Shown here one piece after another: positions 1 through 12,800 of a DNA stretch of 64,000 nucleotides. Each line of letters begins with the position of its first letter. Position 1 is the first letter of the stretch. This DNA comes from Pteria penguin (lineage: Eukaryota; Mollusca; Bivalvia; Pterioida; Pteriidae), in NCBI GenBank assembly GCA_035048485.1, contig CM068587.1, forward strand, positions 26,492,534-26,556,533, read 5' to 3'. The notes beneath the pieces are model-generated. The model had not been told where the DNA came from and ran no database searches. It saw only the letters and a list, made by a program, of their open reading frames with translations. A program made the translations under genes and the position numbers.

Positions 1-450
1 AATCTTTATGAGGTAGAGAAACACAATTTCCTGAATAATCTGCTTCTTGCATTTATTCTCTTTGAGAATTAACACCAATTTTCGGCGAACTTTGTTAACT
101 TCTGACGGTTCTTGTTAGCTCCCTTGCATATAAGTTCAAAGGAGCTTTTGCATTACCCTAGACATCTGCGTCAGTGTCTACATTGGCATCTGCATCTTGA
201 AATTGATCACCAACCCTTGCTTAACCGGTTTTCAGACTTTACATTATACATGTATATACTTCTGTTTACTTTTTGGCCTCATTCATGTAAATTATGTAAA
301 ATCTTAATTTTTGAGTACTGGGTACCTTTTCCTTTTTTATGTGTGTGTGCATTTTTTTTTTATTTACTGAAGGACTGTTTTCAGGAATGAAGTAATAACA
401 TTTCCATTGTCTAAAGTTGACTATAAATTGTACATTTACATATCTTGTAG
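1..450. other. No gene recognised (intron side of first exon)
   Basis: AT-rich sequence with no reading frame that looks coding. It ends in an acceptor-like pyrimidine-rich stretch and AG at 449-450, so it is probably the intron upstream of the exon at 451. Confidence 0.4.
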
Positions 451-1474
451 TGTTGGTAATATCAAATATGACCGAGAAATGGAAGATGCCATAAAAAAAT
501 ACGAACTGAGTCAAGATTTATATGGACGACACATGTATGATAAGGAAACAGGGAGGAGGAAACGGGTGCCGTACTACGATGATGATGTTTTAAAGTAAGA
601 GGAAACTCTTAAGACTAGTTTATTATTATCAGGTTTGGGTAAGTTTTGATATGATAAAAATATGAATAGGAATGATGGTTACATAGTCTCTTTAAAGAGA
701 TGCTATGATGTAATTCCATTTGATGTGATATGTATCATGATCTTTGAACAACCAAACAATAATTATTCTGATAGGCTTTCTTCATATTCTTGTCAATAAA
801 TCAAGTTTGTAATTTACTGCAACTGTTTTATAAAGAGGTCATTGAGTGAAAAAAGGGAGATACATAACAACTTAGACTAGAGAACTAGAGAGGAGAATTA
901 CAAATGAATATAGAAACATTCTTATTTCATGTTGGGTACATTTTGTGTACCATCTTGAAGTTACTTAAGTTGAAATTTCCTTTATCCAAAAGTCCCATTC
1001 AAATCCTGAATTTATTCACATGAATAGTTAAGATTTATTCAGTAACTATATGCATTATATAGACGTAAAATAGGAAAGTCTACCAAGTAAACACTTATGT
1101 GTACATTTATATGTTAATAAGAAAGATCAAAATTGGTTATATAGGTAGCTGATGCTTATCTTAGATTCTGGTCAAGTCGAAATATTTGCTCTTGTCCAGT
1201 CAGCATCGATTTAAGAAGGTTCAAGTGCCATGTGAGACACCAGTTTGGCACTAGTTGCCAAAATTAAAGCTGGTCATCCATCAGAATGTGTGGACCTAAT
1301 AAAAGAGGGGATGGACCCTCTGTGTGCATATACCTGATAAGAACGACTTTCCTGAACAAATACTTAATATTAAAAGTGAAGCAAAGCAAACAGTGCAATC
1401 GTTGCTTGTTAAAGTATTGTATTAATTTTTCTTTTACAGAGAATACAGGTATCGCCATTATGCCCTCAATGATA
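451..1474 (+). CDS. Partial spliced gene, product not recognised (exons 451-594 and 1440-1474)
   Basis: Two exons with good splice sites: acceptor AG at 449-450, donor gtaaga at 595, acceptor AG at 1438-1439, donor gtaagt at 1475. They join in phase 2 and give about 60 residues, very rich in charged residues and Tyr (YDREMEDAIKKYE, GRRKRVPYYDDD, KEYRYRHYAL). The 5' part lies left of the window. Two in-phase continuations are possible: a terminal exon at 3619-3647 (stop TAA) or one at 1683-1703 with a weak donor. I do not recognise the family. The word 'YDRE', the phase-2 exon start and the position upstream of two J-protein genes would fit the C-terminal part of a third J-protein copy, but that is inference only. 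Coding status rests on splice sites plus composition. Confidence 0.55.
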
Positions 1475-3792
1475 GTAAGTACATTGTATACAGCAAATTA
1501 TAGTTTTATGCAATGAGAAGTATATTTTTTTAACTCATCATGCTTTGTTTAATGCAAAACAAGATTTTGCATTAATTCTTAGTCACTATAGTAATTCATT
1601 ATTTGCAGAGTGTAAATTATCTTGTTATCTAAAACAATAATGACTCAGAGGTTTATTTCCAATCTACTGATCTTTATTATAGGATCATGGGATGATTTGC
1701 AGGTTTGCTTTGGCATGCAAAGTAACCTTACGGCTTTGAATAGGTTCTGTATATCAGTCAAACTTTCTATACACTGCCTGCTACAGGTTAATTTGAAACA
1801 TTTCAAATACAGTTTTCCAGAAGCATGTCATTGCATTATTCTGTTTGTATAAGGTCAAATCTTTTTACGGAGTATTTTAAACTGGATGTGCAATATGGTC
1901 ATTGAGGATCATTCCTTAAGGCAAAATTCAAGGTCATTATTCATGCATGCTTTGTTGCTAACTGCCAAGTTCAGCAAACTCTCATTTGGATTCCTCCCAC
2001 TCTGGTTTTTCTGATCCATTTGGGGATATTTTATCATGCCCCCACCAAGCATGGCAATTAACAGGCAGTGTTTGCTTTGTCTGTCATTCCATCACACAAT
2101 TGTTTTCCAGATGATAGCTCAAGTTCCTTGTATTTTATCCATTCTAAATTTGAATGTATGGATAGTTTTCAGAATGGGAACATGCCTATTGATTTTGGGG
2201 CAAGAATGTCACAAGTCAAGTTTACCACTGGTAACATAAGACAGAAATTAATAATTTCCAGATGATAAATCAACTACCATACATCCTATACAAACCATAT
2301 TAGGATGTATTCAATTTTGTGCTAAGGGAAGGATGCTTATTGACTTTTGGGTCAATATTTGTAAGGTCTAGGTCATTACAATTTCTATTTTGTAAAAATT
2401 AAGGCCCAAAGTTATACTAAAATTGTTAGTTAGAAAAGGTGTGTTACTGCTTTAAAAATAAGCCCACAGCTTGGCCATTTCTTTACAAACATCTCAAAGT
2501 GCTCTTGTATATTAATTACAGCTATATGAATGGTTTCTTATTTTTTTTAGAAGACAGATGAAAGACATACCAGTATTTTCCTGATTCAAAGAAACTTTTA
2601 AGAAGAATGTATGTTTACAATGTGTATGTGGTATAATGTATGCATCTTTGTCTTGATAATAAATATTCAATGTTTTTAAAGTGATAAAGGAAAGAGACAA
2701 ATGAGGATATGTTTAAATACCTTCTTCCCTATCAAAATGTGTAAAAAGTTTGGTTTCTAGTCGAAATGTCAAAATTGCATGTTTACTTGGTAAATAGAAA
2801 ATGTTTCACTTAGGCCTCAGACATGTTGCGCACCATGTCTAAAGCCTCAGTTGCATTTCAGCATCCCAAACTGAAAATGATTTCACAGAAAGTGAAATTT
2901 TCCACTGAATGTCATTCACTCAGAAAGGAGCAAATTGAGATCATTTGAAATATAAGTATTATTTTTGAAGTTAAAGCATGGCTAAAATCTGGAAAGTGAA
3001 ATCCACTCCACTTGAATCCATTTGAATTCTTTTCCTTGACTTAAACTGAATTATTAATTAATCAACTGAAAGATTTTTTTACTTGTTCAAACAATGCTTT
3101 ATAGTTTCAGTGATATGATTCAGGAATTACTGTTTATATTTATTCCTTTCCTATACATGTTTTGTAGACACCAATGACCTTTTTCATAGAGGTGTTTACA
3201 GTTCATTCTTATTTATGTAAGATACAACCTTTCTTTGTATTAGTGATACAAATAGATCTCTAAATTTCACTCAGTTTATCACAAATCCATTATTAATATG
3301 CTTGTGAGCCATGTGAAAATTATATATTAAAGGTGAAAGAAAGGAATTGTAACTCCATTTTAATATGAACTGTTGTATATTATTGTTAATTTGGATTGGG
3401 ATAGGATAGATCACCACTCTTCTGATGTAATTTGTTTTCACCACTTTTCTTGATTAGCAAATAGGATATGTATTATAACTGAAATTCCTAAATGCACTTC
3501 AGATATTATGTAATGAAATGCATTTTCGTTTGTTGATGCCTTTTTTGGTTTTCTTCCATGCATTAAAGTTAATGATGAATTACAATACATGTACCAGTTT
3601 TTTTTTCTTTTTCTACAGAAAAGTCAACCTCTATCGCAATTAGATAATACTTCATTTTCTTTGTATACAAAGTAATATTCCAGTTTGTTCATCTTTTCAT
3701 CTATATCATAAGGAACCTTAATTATCCTTTCTGCTCATATATCTTTTCATAATCTTTATGACTCCCAAGATGTTCAGTTGATCCTTGTCCAT
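1475..3792. other. Intron/intergenic DNA, little recognisable
   Basis: AT-rich with only short chance reading frames. It contains one candidate terminal exon for the upstream gene (acceptor AG at 3617-3618, nine codons, stop TAA at 3645-3647). No RNA gene or clear transposon end was seen. Confidence 0.4.
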
Positions 3793-3930
3793 TGAATGGG
3801 ACAGTAAAAATCAAAGTACTGTGACAACTTCTGTTGTCACGTAGAAAAACCATATTGCTTTATCCATGGAATGGGACAATAAAAACCAAGGTACTGTGAC
3901 ACCTTCTGTTATCATGGAGAATATTTTTGG
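3788..3930. repeat. 75-bp tandem duplication
   Basis: Two copies about 75 bp apart, with 'atgggaca' at 3796 and 3871. Each carries a 'tactgtgaca' block followed by a short inverted stretch. The opposite-strand reading frame over this duplication is not believed to be a gene. Confidence 0.6.
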
Positions 3931-4384
3931 ATGAGTACATTGCATTGGCCAAATATATATAGCATTGCTCCAGGCAGGTATCTTCCCTATAGAGATATAA
4001 TATTCCCAGTTTGGTATTACACAATAATAAATATGCATGTCTGTCAGTTTATACCTTTCATTATATCTAGTTGATACCATTGTCCCAAAGCTCACAATGC
4101 AGTTTTGAGAGGTCATGTGTCAGAATGCAAAATTACAACATTTACACAATTAAAATTTTGTCCAGACTATAATTCAGCCATTTATCAATAAATCTTAATC
4201 AATATCCCCATTATTTAAAAATCATAAATCCCCATTATTCAGAGGGATGTGATGATCTTAACCGGCGGTTGTGTGTCAGACTTCAAATAAGACTTTTTCA
4301 TGACCAAAAATTGTAACATAAACTTGACTCTAGCTTCATCGCATTTTAATGTCACAGTTTTGCATGTTGCAAAGAAATATCATA

Positions 4385-4802
4385 CATGTACCAGTTTACT
4401 TGATCTTCAGTCAACATTCTAGGGACCCATGTAGTCGAGACCTTAGATATGTCTATGATGTCGGTTTAAACTGATTGAACAGACTCATAATTCATGCCAA
4501 CCTCTTTGGTTATGTCTCGAAGGTTTCGTCTTCTGTCACACATGTCAAGAGTGTGCACAATATCAACGTTTTCGTCAGTGTAGCTTCCTTGGGACGTCCA
4601 GATCGTCCATCACCTTCAGTGTTCTCTCTTCCTCTTCTAAATTCAGCAGCCTAGCATTTGACAGTACTATGAAAAGGTGGCTCTTTTCGAAGAGTTTTCA
4701 TGAGAATAAGGATGAGATCAAACAGTTGACATGAATTTCCTTTGGAGCCATTTACTTCTTACATTGATGCTTAATCTCTGCTCTAATTGCAGTATTCTCC
4801 AT
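4385..4802 (-). pseudogene. Mariner-type transposase N-terminal fragment, decayed
   Basis: Read on the minus strand from the ATG at 4802, the three frames together give the N-terminal part of a mariner transposase: MENTAIRAEIKH, MAPKEIH, then RSGRPKEA, TDENV, DRRRNLRDITKEVG and finally KVSTTWVPRMLTEDQ. These are the two helix-turn-helix regions and the linker before the DDE/D catalytic domain. Stops and frameshifts separate the pieces, and the catalytic domain is not recognisable further left, so the copy is dead. The match to the family comes from recalled family motifs and was not searched. Confidence 0.75.
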
Positions 4803-5393
4803 TTTGGCGGTTTGACTAATCCTTCAGCTTTTAAAAGCGAATTTCATGTATAATCAAAAGCTTTGAAATTCTACTGTCTGCCACAAAAGCGTCCAATACG
4901 ATTGAATAATGGTTTGATTGGGGTTTTATACTTACTTATTGTATCAAAGAATATATTGGACTGAGAACTTTTGGATCATACCTCGTACCACAGTGCGGCC
5001 TTCTTGATGACATCATCATTATAACTATATGTTGCTGTATTTTCTAATCGACACATACAACATTCATACATTGTATGTAGAAAATCAGAATAAATGAGGT
5101 TTTTGTAGAAACCAGTTCATTCTGACCGTGGTCATTCGAATTCCAATGAACTTTAAATAGTGTTTCCTCCCTCACTATAATTTGTGATCATGTTGTTATT
5201 GAAGAAAGCAGGTTATGTGGAGTGCATGGCCCAGTGCTTTTAGTTACATTCTTAATATGGAAGTCTGAAACATTGGATGAAAGATGCTTTAGGAATTAGG
5301 GAATTTACTGTAAAATGTAGATACACGTCTAATGGACTTGCTGAAACTGACTCTTATCTTGATAACCAGTTTTGAAAAATAAAGGTAGTACCG

Positions 5394-5665
5394 ATTTGTC
5401 TCGTTTATTACTTTACGTCACTCTACGATGGCGACGGCATCTACCAAATGCATTGCATAGTAATTTGTACGGACCCACTCGAAGCAGTGAGGGATCTTTA
5501 ATTACGTGCCACACCTGCCGCGAAAGCCCGGACACCTGAGAGTCCACGGCAAGAGTCGACACCGGGACCTCTTGGTCACGAGCAAGGCACCACATCCACT
5601 GAGCTACACAGGCTCGGGGAAAGTTGGTAATATAAGCATCCGTGTACATAGACAATTTCGACATT
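5394..5665 (-). repeat. tRNA-headed SINE-like repeat
   Basis: On the minus strand this reads as a tRNA-like head (A-box-like 'gtagctcagtggatg' around 5595-5615, B-box-like block around 5560). A body with 'gtaattaaagatccctc' and a 'gatggcgacggcat' block near the left end follow. The same body occurs at 38690, 42040, 46285, 55365 and 62130, in both orientations. Confidence 0.65.
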
Positions 5666-6039
5666 TACCCGATTGAAGACCCATAATTCATTATGTCGAT
5701 GACATCATCAACATTTGGAGTGTTTAACTGTTTGAATACGCTACGAGGCAGTAAAACCCCAAAATACGCTCGCTCGTGTGTATTTGCATTCTCTTACATA
5801 TTGTCACTTTTAAAAGTTTTGTATTAAATGAATATGATAAATACTTCGGGACACATTCCCCTTTTGATGTTTTGATTTGACGCTGGTATAGGATTGTGTG
5901 TGAATAATGAGGCAAATTTTAAGTTTTCAAAGGAAAATATGGACGCAATTCAAGAATGTGTTTATTCACGAATCCTGGAAGGGTCTATTTTATATGCTTG
6001 CGCGCAAACATTTAATAAGAGATGTTTGTAAAACATTCA

Positions 6040-7160
6040 TCCCCCTCCGGTAATTACGGACATACCGACCGACCTAGATATTCGCATGACGTATCTGTAT
6101 GCCATATTTCATTTCAATATATTCATTACAGAGATAATGGACGGAAACTTTGAATTATTGGAAATTTTCTAAGTTCAAGGGGTGTTATTCTGTCAAAAAT
6201 TATTGTTCGATGGTAACCAAATCAAAATTTGACCTAGATATTCTCATGATGTATCTTTATGCCAAATTTCATTTCAATATATGCACCCATTGCTGAGATA
6301 ATGAACGGAAACTGTTCAGGTTACGGACCTACCGGCCGACAGCAGCAAAGCAATATACCCCATAAAAATTCTTAAACGCAAATATCACTCTTCAATCATC
6401 GTAACCCTTTGTTTTCGTATTGAACCCCTCAATACGACTATAAAATCGTTTTCTGAATAATAATTATTATTATTGTTCTCATGAGGTGTCTGTATGCCAA
6501 ATTTCATCTCAATATATTCACTCATTGCAGACATAATGAACGGAAACTCTGAATTATTGGAAATTTTCTAAGTTCAAGGGGCGTTAATCTGTCAAAAATT
6601 ATTTGATAGTAAGCAAATCAAAATTTGATCTAGATATTCTCATGATGTATCTGTATGCCGATTTTCATTTTAATATATGCACTTATTGTTGAGATAATGA
6701 GCGGAAACTTTGGTTTATTCGAAATTTTCTAAGTTCAAGGGGTGTAAATCTGTCAAAAATTGTTTGATGGTAACCAAATCAAAATTTGACCAAGATATTC
6801 TCATGATGTATATGTATGCCAAATTTCATTTTAATAGATGTAGCCATTGCTGAGATAATAAACGGAAACTGAATTATTGGAAATTTTCTAAGTTCAAAGG
6901 GTGTTATTCTGTCAAAAACTGTTCGATGGTAACCAAATCAAAATTTGACCTAGATATTTTCATGATGTATCTTTATATCAAATTTGATTTCAATATATGC
7001 ACCCATTGCTGAGATAATGAACTGAACCTGTTCAGGTTACAGACCTACCGGCCGATAGCAGCAAAGCTATATGCCCCACAAAAAGTCTTAAACGCAAATA
7101 TCACTCTTCAATCATTGTAACCCATTGTTTTCGTAATGAACCCCTCAATACGACTATACA
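6040..7160 (-). repeat. Hairpin-headed 150-165 bp array (minus orientation)
   Basis: About six degenerate copies of a unit with 'ggaaattttctaagttcaa', 'caaatcaaaatttgac' and 'gagataatgaacggaaac'. Read on the minus strand each unit contains 'ttgaacttagaaaatttc' and 'tcattatctcagcaat', matching the array at 32846-33640. The head 'ggggcatatagctttgctg' followed by a 'ggtaggtc' block occurs twice on the minus strand, ending near 6360 and 7075. A longer direct duplication of about 120 bp (6316-6442 and 7031-7158) lies 715 bp apart. Confidence 0.7.
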
Positions 7161-8883
7161 GTCCCTTTCTTGAGCTTTACACTCGGACTCGCACATATAA
7201 CAACTGGTCTAGACTACCCTCAGGGTTCTCGGTTTGCCTCCAGAAGGACAGAACACGGATAATCTTATACTCTTTGCTGGTGTTACATGTATCTAGAGGT
7301 GTTAACCCGAATCGTCCACCGAATTTTGGCATATGGGGATTGCTCAGATTCTCACAGATACTATTGCTTCTGCATCTAGTATGAAAAGATTTGTTATCAA
7401 TCCAGCCAATAGCGAGCTGAAAAATTTTAAAACGACAAAAAAGCGGTAAGAGTGAAATACTCTGTATTTTAAAAAACCGTCATTTTGGACATGGGGAGAT
7501 TAATCAGATAAAATAGACAATATATTAGGTATAGAGAGAAACGGCACAGATACACCTGACATACAGGGGAAAAAAAGATACAACCAGAAAAACTCGTTAT
7601 GTCTCGACATGGGCATTGGCATGCATTGTAAGAACACCCGGGGATCTCGCCAGCATTCTCCATTCTGATGTGGTCCACTTTTCTTGTCCCTAGACTGCAT
7701 GGCATAGAATTATTACATATGTGGAACAGAGACTTTCAGAACCTTGAACTCTGTCAAAGGAAAGTACATAGGCAACTGCGGTTCCTTCCTCCTTCCTGAT
7801 ATAACTACACCAGTAGCAGTGTTAAGACTCATTGGTGCTGACCCTATTGAGGGATAAATAAACAAAATTCTCACCACTTTCATAAAAATAACAAAGGATA
7901 CATGCTCAGTTCCAACTGGGCCCCCTCCTCATTTGAAAGGGCTTATCATATTATCAAAAAGCAAGTAGATGGCAAGGCACATGTACAACAACATAGGCTA
8001 GAGAATCAAACAAAAAGTGCATTCAACTCTCAAGTATCTGAAACTACAGCCGGGAAAATCATCCAGGGCACCACACTCCGTCTGACTATATATACGGTAC
8101 TTTTATTCTTCTTACCCATGTACTTTACGCTCATTAATGTTAAGTTTTGAAAATATTTTATTCACGCTTTTAGCATTACAAGATTTACAAGCTACTGTAT
8201 CATTTTTATCCCGTAAATTAAGTATATTTTAATTAGCTCCTCAATGGAGCTGTGCTCCAGTAACGGTGGAGGGAACGCCAACGATGCGATACGATCACAA
8301 ACGCTTGATTCCTAAACCGACGAGAGACTTACTGAAAGTACGGTTTCAGGAGTCTATGTCTCTGAACCGACCGACGGATCGAACTATAGATACATAGGCG
8401 TAGACGTGAGTGTTTATCTGAAAATGAGGTATTTAATTTTAATAATGTTTACGGTGACTTGCAGGATGTGTACAATCTTGTATGTAACATATCGTCTTTA
8501 CGAGACCGTTTCTATTTAATTTTTGTTTCTGCTGACAATGTCCTGTTTGTAAAACAAGGTCGTTGTGATTATTTAAGAATTGTTTTCTTTGCTTAACTTG
8601 CATTCTGAATTGATTTCTTTGCATACAGTATAGTAAGGCGAAAGTAACAATTTTATTACAAGTCATTGAGTTTACCATAATGGCAATTCGACGGTTTGTA
8701 GTGTTTTGTAATTTGTAAAACAACTCGACTACACTATACTATAGCTTGTTTTGTACATATGACAATTTGATTTAAACATGGTTAAGCTGGTTGAGTAGAT
8801 CCCCCGATCGGGGTATTTACCTCATCTAGTGAATAAACTCGGATCAAGAGCAAATGAACTTCATGAAGTTTTCTTTGAAATAG
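7161..8883. other. Intergenic DNA, nothing recognised
   Basis: Reading frames of 66-94 codons occur on both strands but lack recognisable motifs and flanking splice logic. Composition is a little less AT-rich around 7180-7350 and 8230-8400, perhaps decayed transposon sequence that I cannot name. Confidence 0.35.
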
Positions 8884-9706
8884 ACAGGATACTCGGGGAT
8901 AAAAATAAGCGCTCGCCCACTCGCCATTGCTACCAAATTTTGTCTGTGGGCTCCTGAAAATCTAATTCTGATCGCCCACTTGGGTACCGTGAAATTCCGA
9001 CCGTAATTTGTTCCCAGTTTAGTCTTGTCCCATTTGATCTATGTCAATGAGACAATCTTGCTGCTGTTAAAATTTCAGTCAACTAAATTAAAGCGCTCTC
9101 TAGACCTCGTTGTCAATGTCATCATTAGACTGGAGTTACATGCTATTGCTATGTGAAGATATTTTAAGATCTAGACAGGCATTGCCAGTCTATGTTATTA
9201 TCAATCGGAACTCCTCACCTGTCTACCAACTGTTTGTTGAGTAAACACACGAGGAGTTTCATATTGACTGATAACTGAGGAAAAGTGAAGACATATCCAA
9301 GGTGCCTCAAAAGCACTGCTGTAAACCAGGGGTCCCAGAACGCAAATACGATTGTTGAAATTCGTACTTCAAAGAGGACGATAAGAAGAGGAGTGGAGTG
9401 GTGATTTAGATGTGAGTGAAGAGAGTGAATGTGAGGATGAAAGTGATGAGAGTCTGAGTGAGATGAGTGAGGATGAAGAACCTGTGTTGTATGAAAAGTT
9501 GAAAGAGACTGAGCATTGAATTGAAAGAGAGCCATTGCAACTACTCTGGTAGGTAATTCTTTAAATTGGTGTAACATGAAATAAAAAATGTCATTTTAGA
9601 TGTGGGTTAATTGTTTTCAATGTGGGTGCTTTACTGCCCAAAATTTTTGACTTGGGGACCCACTTGGCCCTTAAGAATTTCAGCGAATTTTCATCCCTGA
9701 TACTGT
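8884..9706. mobile_element. Non-autonomous DNA transposon with about 30-bp imperfect inverted ends
   Basis: The left end begins ACAGGATACTCGGGGATAAA. The right end, read in reverse from 9706, begins ACAGTATCAGGGATGAAAAT. The ends agree over roughly 30 bp with small gaps. The interior holds a short acidic frame (about 9387-9520, + strand, rich in Ser, Glu and Asp, stop TGA) that could be a remnant of an element-encoded protein. No transposase was found. No flanking target duplication was identified. Confidence 0.5.
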
Positions 9707-9871
9707 ATTTATTTGTGAACTCTTGCCTTATTTTTGAGATTGGAGGAACAATGTGAATTGCTTTTATTGACAAACATTTAATTTTTGAAAAGATTCTAGA
9801 GGATAGCTTGTATTGTAGTGGGTGAAGGTGGATGTCCATGCACGCTGACAGAGATGTGACGAGATTATATT

Positions 9872-12800
9872 ATGACTTTCCAAAGATCTCTATATAAGCT
9901 CCATTCAAACTGCCAAATAATTTGTGCAGGAAGGTCAGAGACAATATGGATCAAGAGGTGAGTGGGCTAAAAGTTCAAATACATGAAAAATAAATGGCTG
10001 CTATTCCATGTGATTTTAATTTGCTTTAAGCATTAATTTTAATATTTTTCCTGGGAACTTTGATAGAAATGAACATTTTCCTTTTTGTATAGTGTTGTTT
10101 CAAATATGTAGAATTCTGCTTTTGACCTTTTGTTTATTGTTTCCTGTCACACCAATAATTCTGCTTGTATGGACATGACACCTGCTTGTGACATGGTCTC
10201 TTAGATTCTGCTTATGTAATGGACTCACTTGAGGCAGCTCTGTATGTTAATACATGTATATACATACTGCAACACAAATTTTGGTTTATACTGTCTTTCT
10301 TGAATGGAACACATGAAGGCACAAAGAAAGAAACTACTTAAGAAAAATCCTTTTTTAAAGCACTGGTTGAGCAGCAGTCTTCTGATTAGAAATTCGTTGT
10401 GATGACACTGCTTCTGAGTTCGGTCTTATAGCTTACTGCCCTAAGATACTTCAAGTTATCTATGTAAACTTTTGTAATCTGTTATCTTCTAGAATGACTA
10501 GAATATTAAAATCCAGTAACAATTTTATATCAATATTTTCCATCCTTGTAACTAAGAGATCATTTTGATATATTAATTCTTAGTTGAATATATATGTCCA
10601 ATGGTTTTTATAATATATACATGTAGTCATATTTCTTTGTTTTTAGGTCAAATAGCACAAATCCTCACCAAGTTTTGAATATCCAACCAGGAGCTACAAA
10701 GAAAGAGATCAAGGAAGCTTATGTAAAACTCTCAAAAAAGGTATTGTGCATGTAGCATGTATGTTTAACCATTATGCCTGGTGAATATGTGAAGTATTTC
10801 TGCCTCTGTGGCACTTGAAATAACTGTAACTGCATGTTTTAGTAGTCTCCTAGTAGTAAAACTGGAGGTGACTATAGATTTCCATTTAGTTTGTCTGTCT
10901 CTTTTCATCCATTGTCTGTTTGTTGCCAACTTTTTTTTTCAGAATTCTCTGTCATCTTCACAGGTAATGGGAATGAAACTTGCTGTAGAGACCAGTATGA
11001 TTAGTAACAGATCAAGTCTTACTTTGGTCTTGGTTGGCTTACTTTTTTCAAGAGTTTTTTTTTTTTTGTAGAAAATCTGGTTTTTGTCATTTTTACAGAT
11101 AATGAGAAACTATGAAACTTACCAAAATACATATTTTATGGAGTCCAATTCATGTACATGTATGTCCATTTTACCTATTTAGACTGTGAATTACAATAAA
11201 AATATCACTGCTTCAAAGTCAAGGGTGAAAACTGCTTTAGTATTACTCACTTTGATAGTTGGGTTCTTCCCTAAGTAATAGCTTTCCACATCTCAATTCA
11301 ATGTTATCAAAATTTTATATGATGTAGTTAGTACGTTTTTTTTTTAAATATGGCTGATTTTACATAAGACTCTCATAAAGATACCCAACTTCCTACATTG
11401 AAAGTATCACTGCTACATATATTCTATATCTTATTATCGTGTAAAAAACTACTGTGAAATTATTATATTTTGTAGGAGCTCAAAATTCTTGGATTTATAA
11501 ACAATCTGAACAGTTTTAATTTTATTCAGTAATGAAAAATTAGAAACTGGTTTATGGTATTGTTTGACATTTACAGGCACAATGTGTGGCATAGCCATCT
11601 ATGATATATATTCCCAAAGTGATATGAATTGATTTTATTAATACACATGCACATACATCCATGAAATTATACTCACCCAACTAGTGAAAGTTTTGTAAAT
11701 CCACATAAACTGATATATATATATAGAAATGATTTCACATTATTTGTATTTTTTTTTCATTCTATATTCAAGTACCATCCAGATCTCAATAAAAGTCCAG
11801 ATGCAACAGCTAAGTTCCTAGAAATCAAACACGCAGCAGAAAGTTTGCTCAGTCCAAACACATCTCAGTCTTCTGCTACTAAGCCTAATACTTCAGATGC
11901 TGAAAGGTAAAAAGTATTTTTTGTAGTGCCTGGGAAGCATAGCAATGATTAAGGTTGCTTCTTTATTGTCTGGCAGATAGTTTAGTATTTATTCATCTGT
12001 CACATTTCTGCTTTTACATTTTTTGCTATTTGGAACACCACATTCTAGGTTTATGAGTGTGTGATATAATACAACACACCTTGTACAACAATGTGAAATT
12101 ACAGAGAGTAGTGTATCTTTCTGATGATTGATATCCGTAAATTTAATGCTGGGGCTTACCGTTGCTTTGCATCTATGTTCATACCTAAATCTGACTGGTT
12201 GTTAAGTCTACCATTGTGAATAGTGACCATTATACAGATGAATTAATTAAGGAATGACTGTCTTTTTTTCTAGGTTCATGGGGAATGAACTTGGTTGAGA
12301 AACAAACAAATCACTTGAACCTCGAAGCAGTTCTCGAATGATTTGTTTGTTTCTCACCCAAGTTCATTCCCCATGAACCGAGAAAAAAAAGACAGTCATT
12401 CCCTAAATTTACAATGCATTTTAAAAGGTTCTTTTTTGAAAACAAAATATCAATTCCCCGTTATCAAACTGGCAAGGACCGAATTTTTCCTGAAGTGGAA
12501 AAGTACTTCTGCCTCGCAATATAGTGTATGTCTAGAATGCTAAAAAATACTCTATCTGTCCAGGTAATTTCTTAAGTTGCTCAAAGTTAACAGATGCATT
12601 AATTCAATAATAGAACATTGGCCTTGAACTTGAGTAAGCCCCGCCTCTTTTTATATTACTACGCATGTGATTTGCTATATGCCAGGTACTACTTCCATGA
12701 CCCAAGTTCATGGGCTGATGAACCAAGTTTGTTTAGCATAATTCATCGAAGCAATTAGACTAGCATTGTAAATATTCGAAAGTGGTGTTATTTACTTTTA

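Noticed and set aside
7902..8150. Plus-strand frame of 82 codons
   Set aside because: No recognisable motif, and no splice or promoter context; may be transposon debris.
9215..9577. His/Ser-rich minus-strand frame of 120 codons
   Set aside because: Antisense of the acidic frame within the inverted-end element; no start or family motif.
9951..9960. ATGGATCAAGAG as alternative start of J-protein copy 1 (ATG at 9946)
   Set aside because: It would join the next exon out of phase (an immediate TAG). The ATG at 9872 gives the correct phase and matches the paralogue in length.
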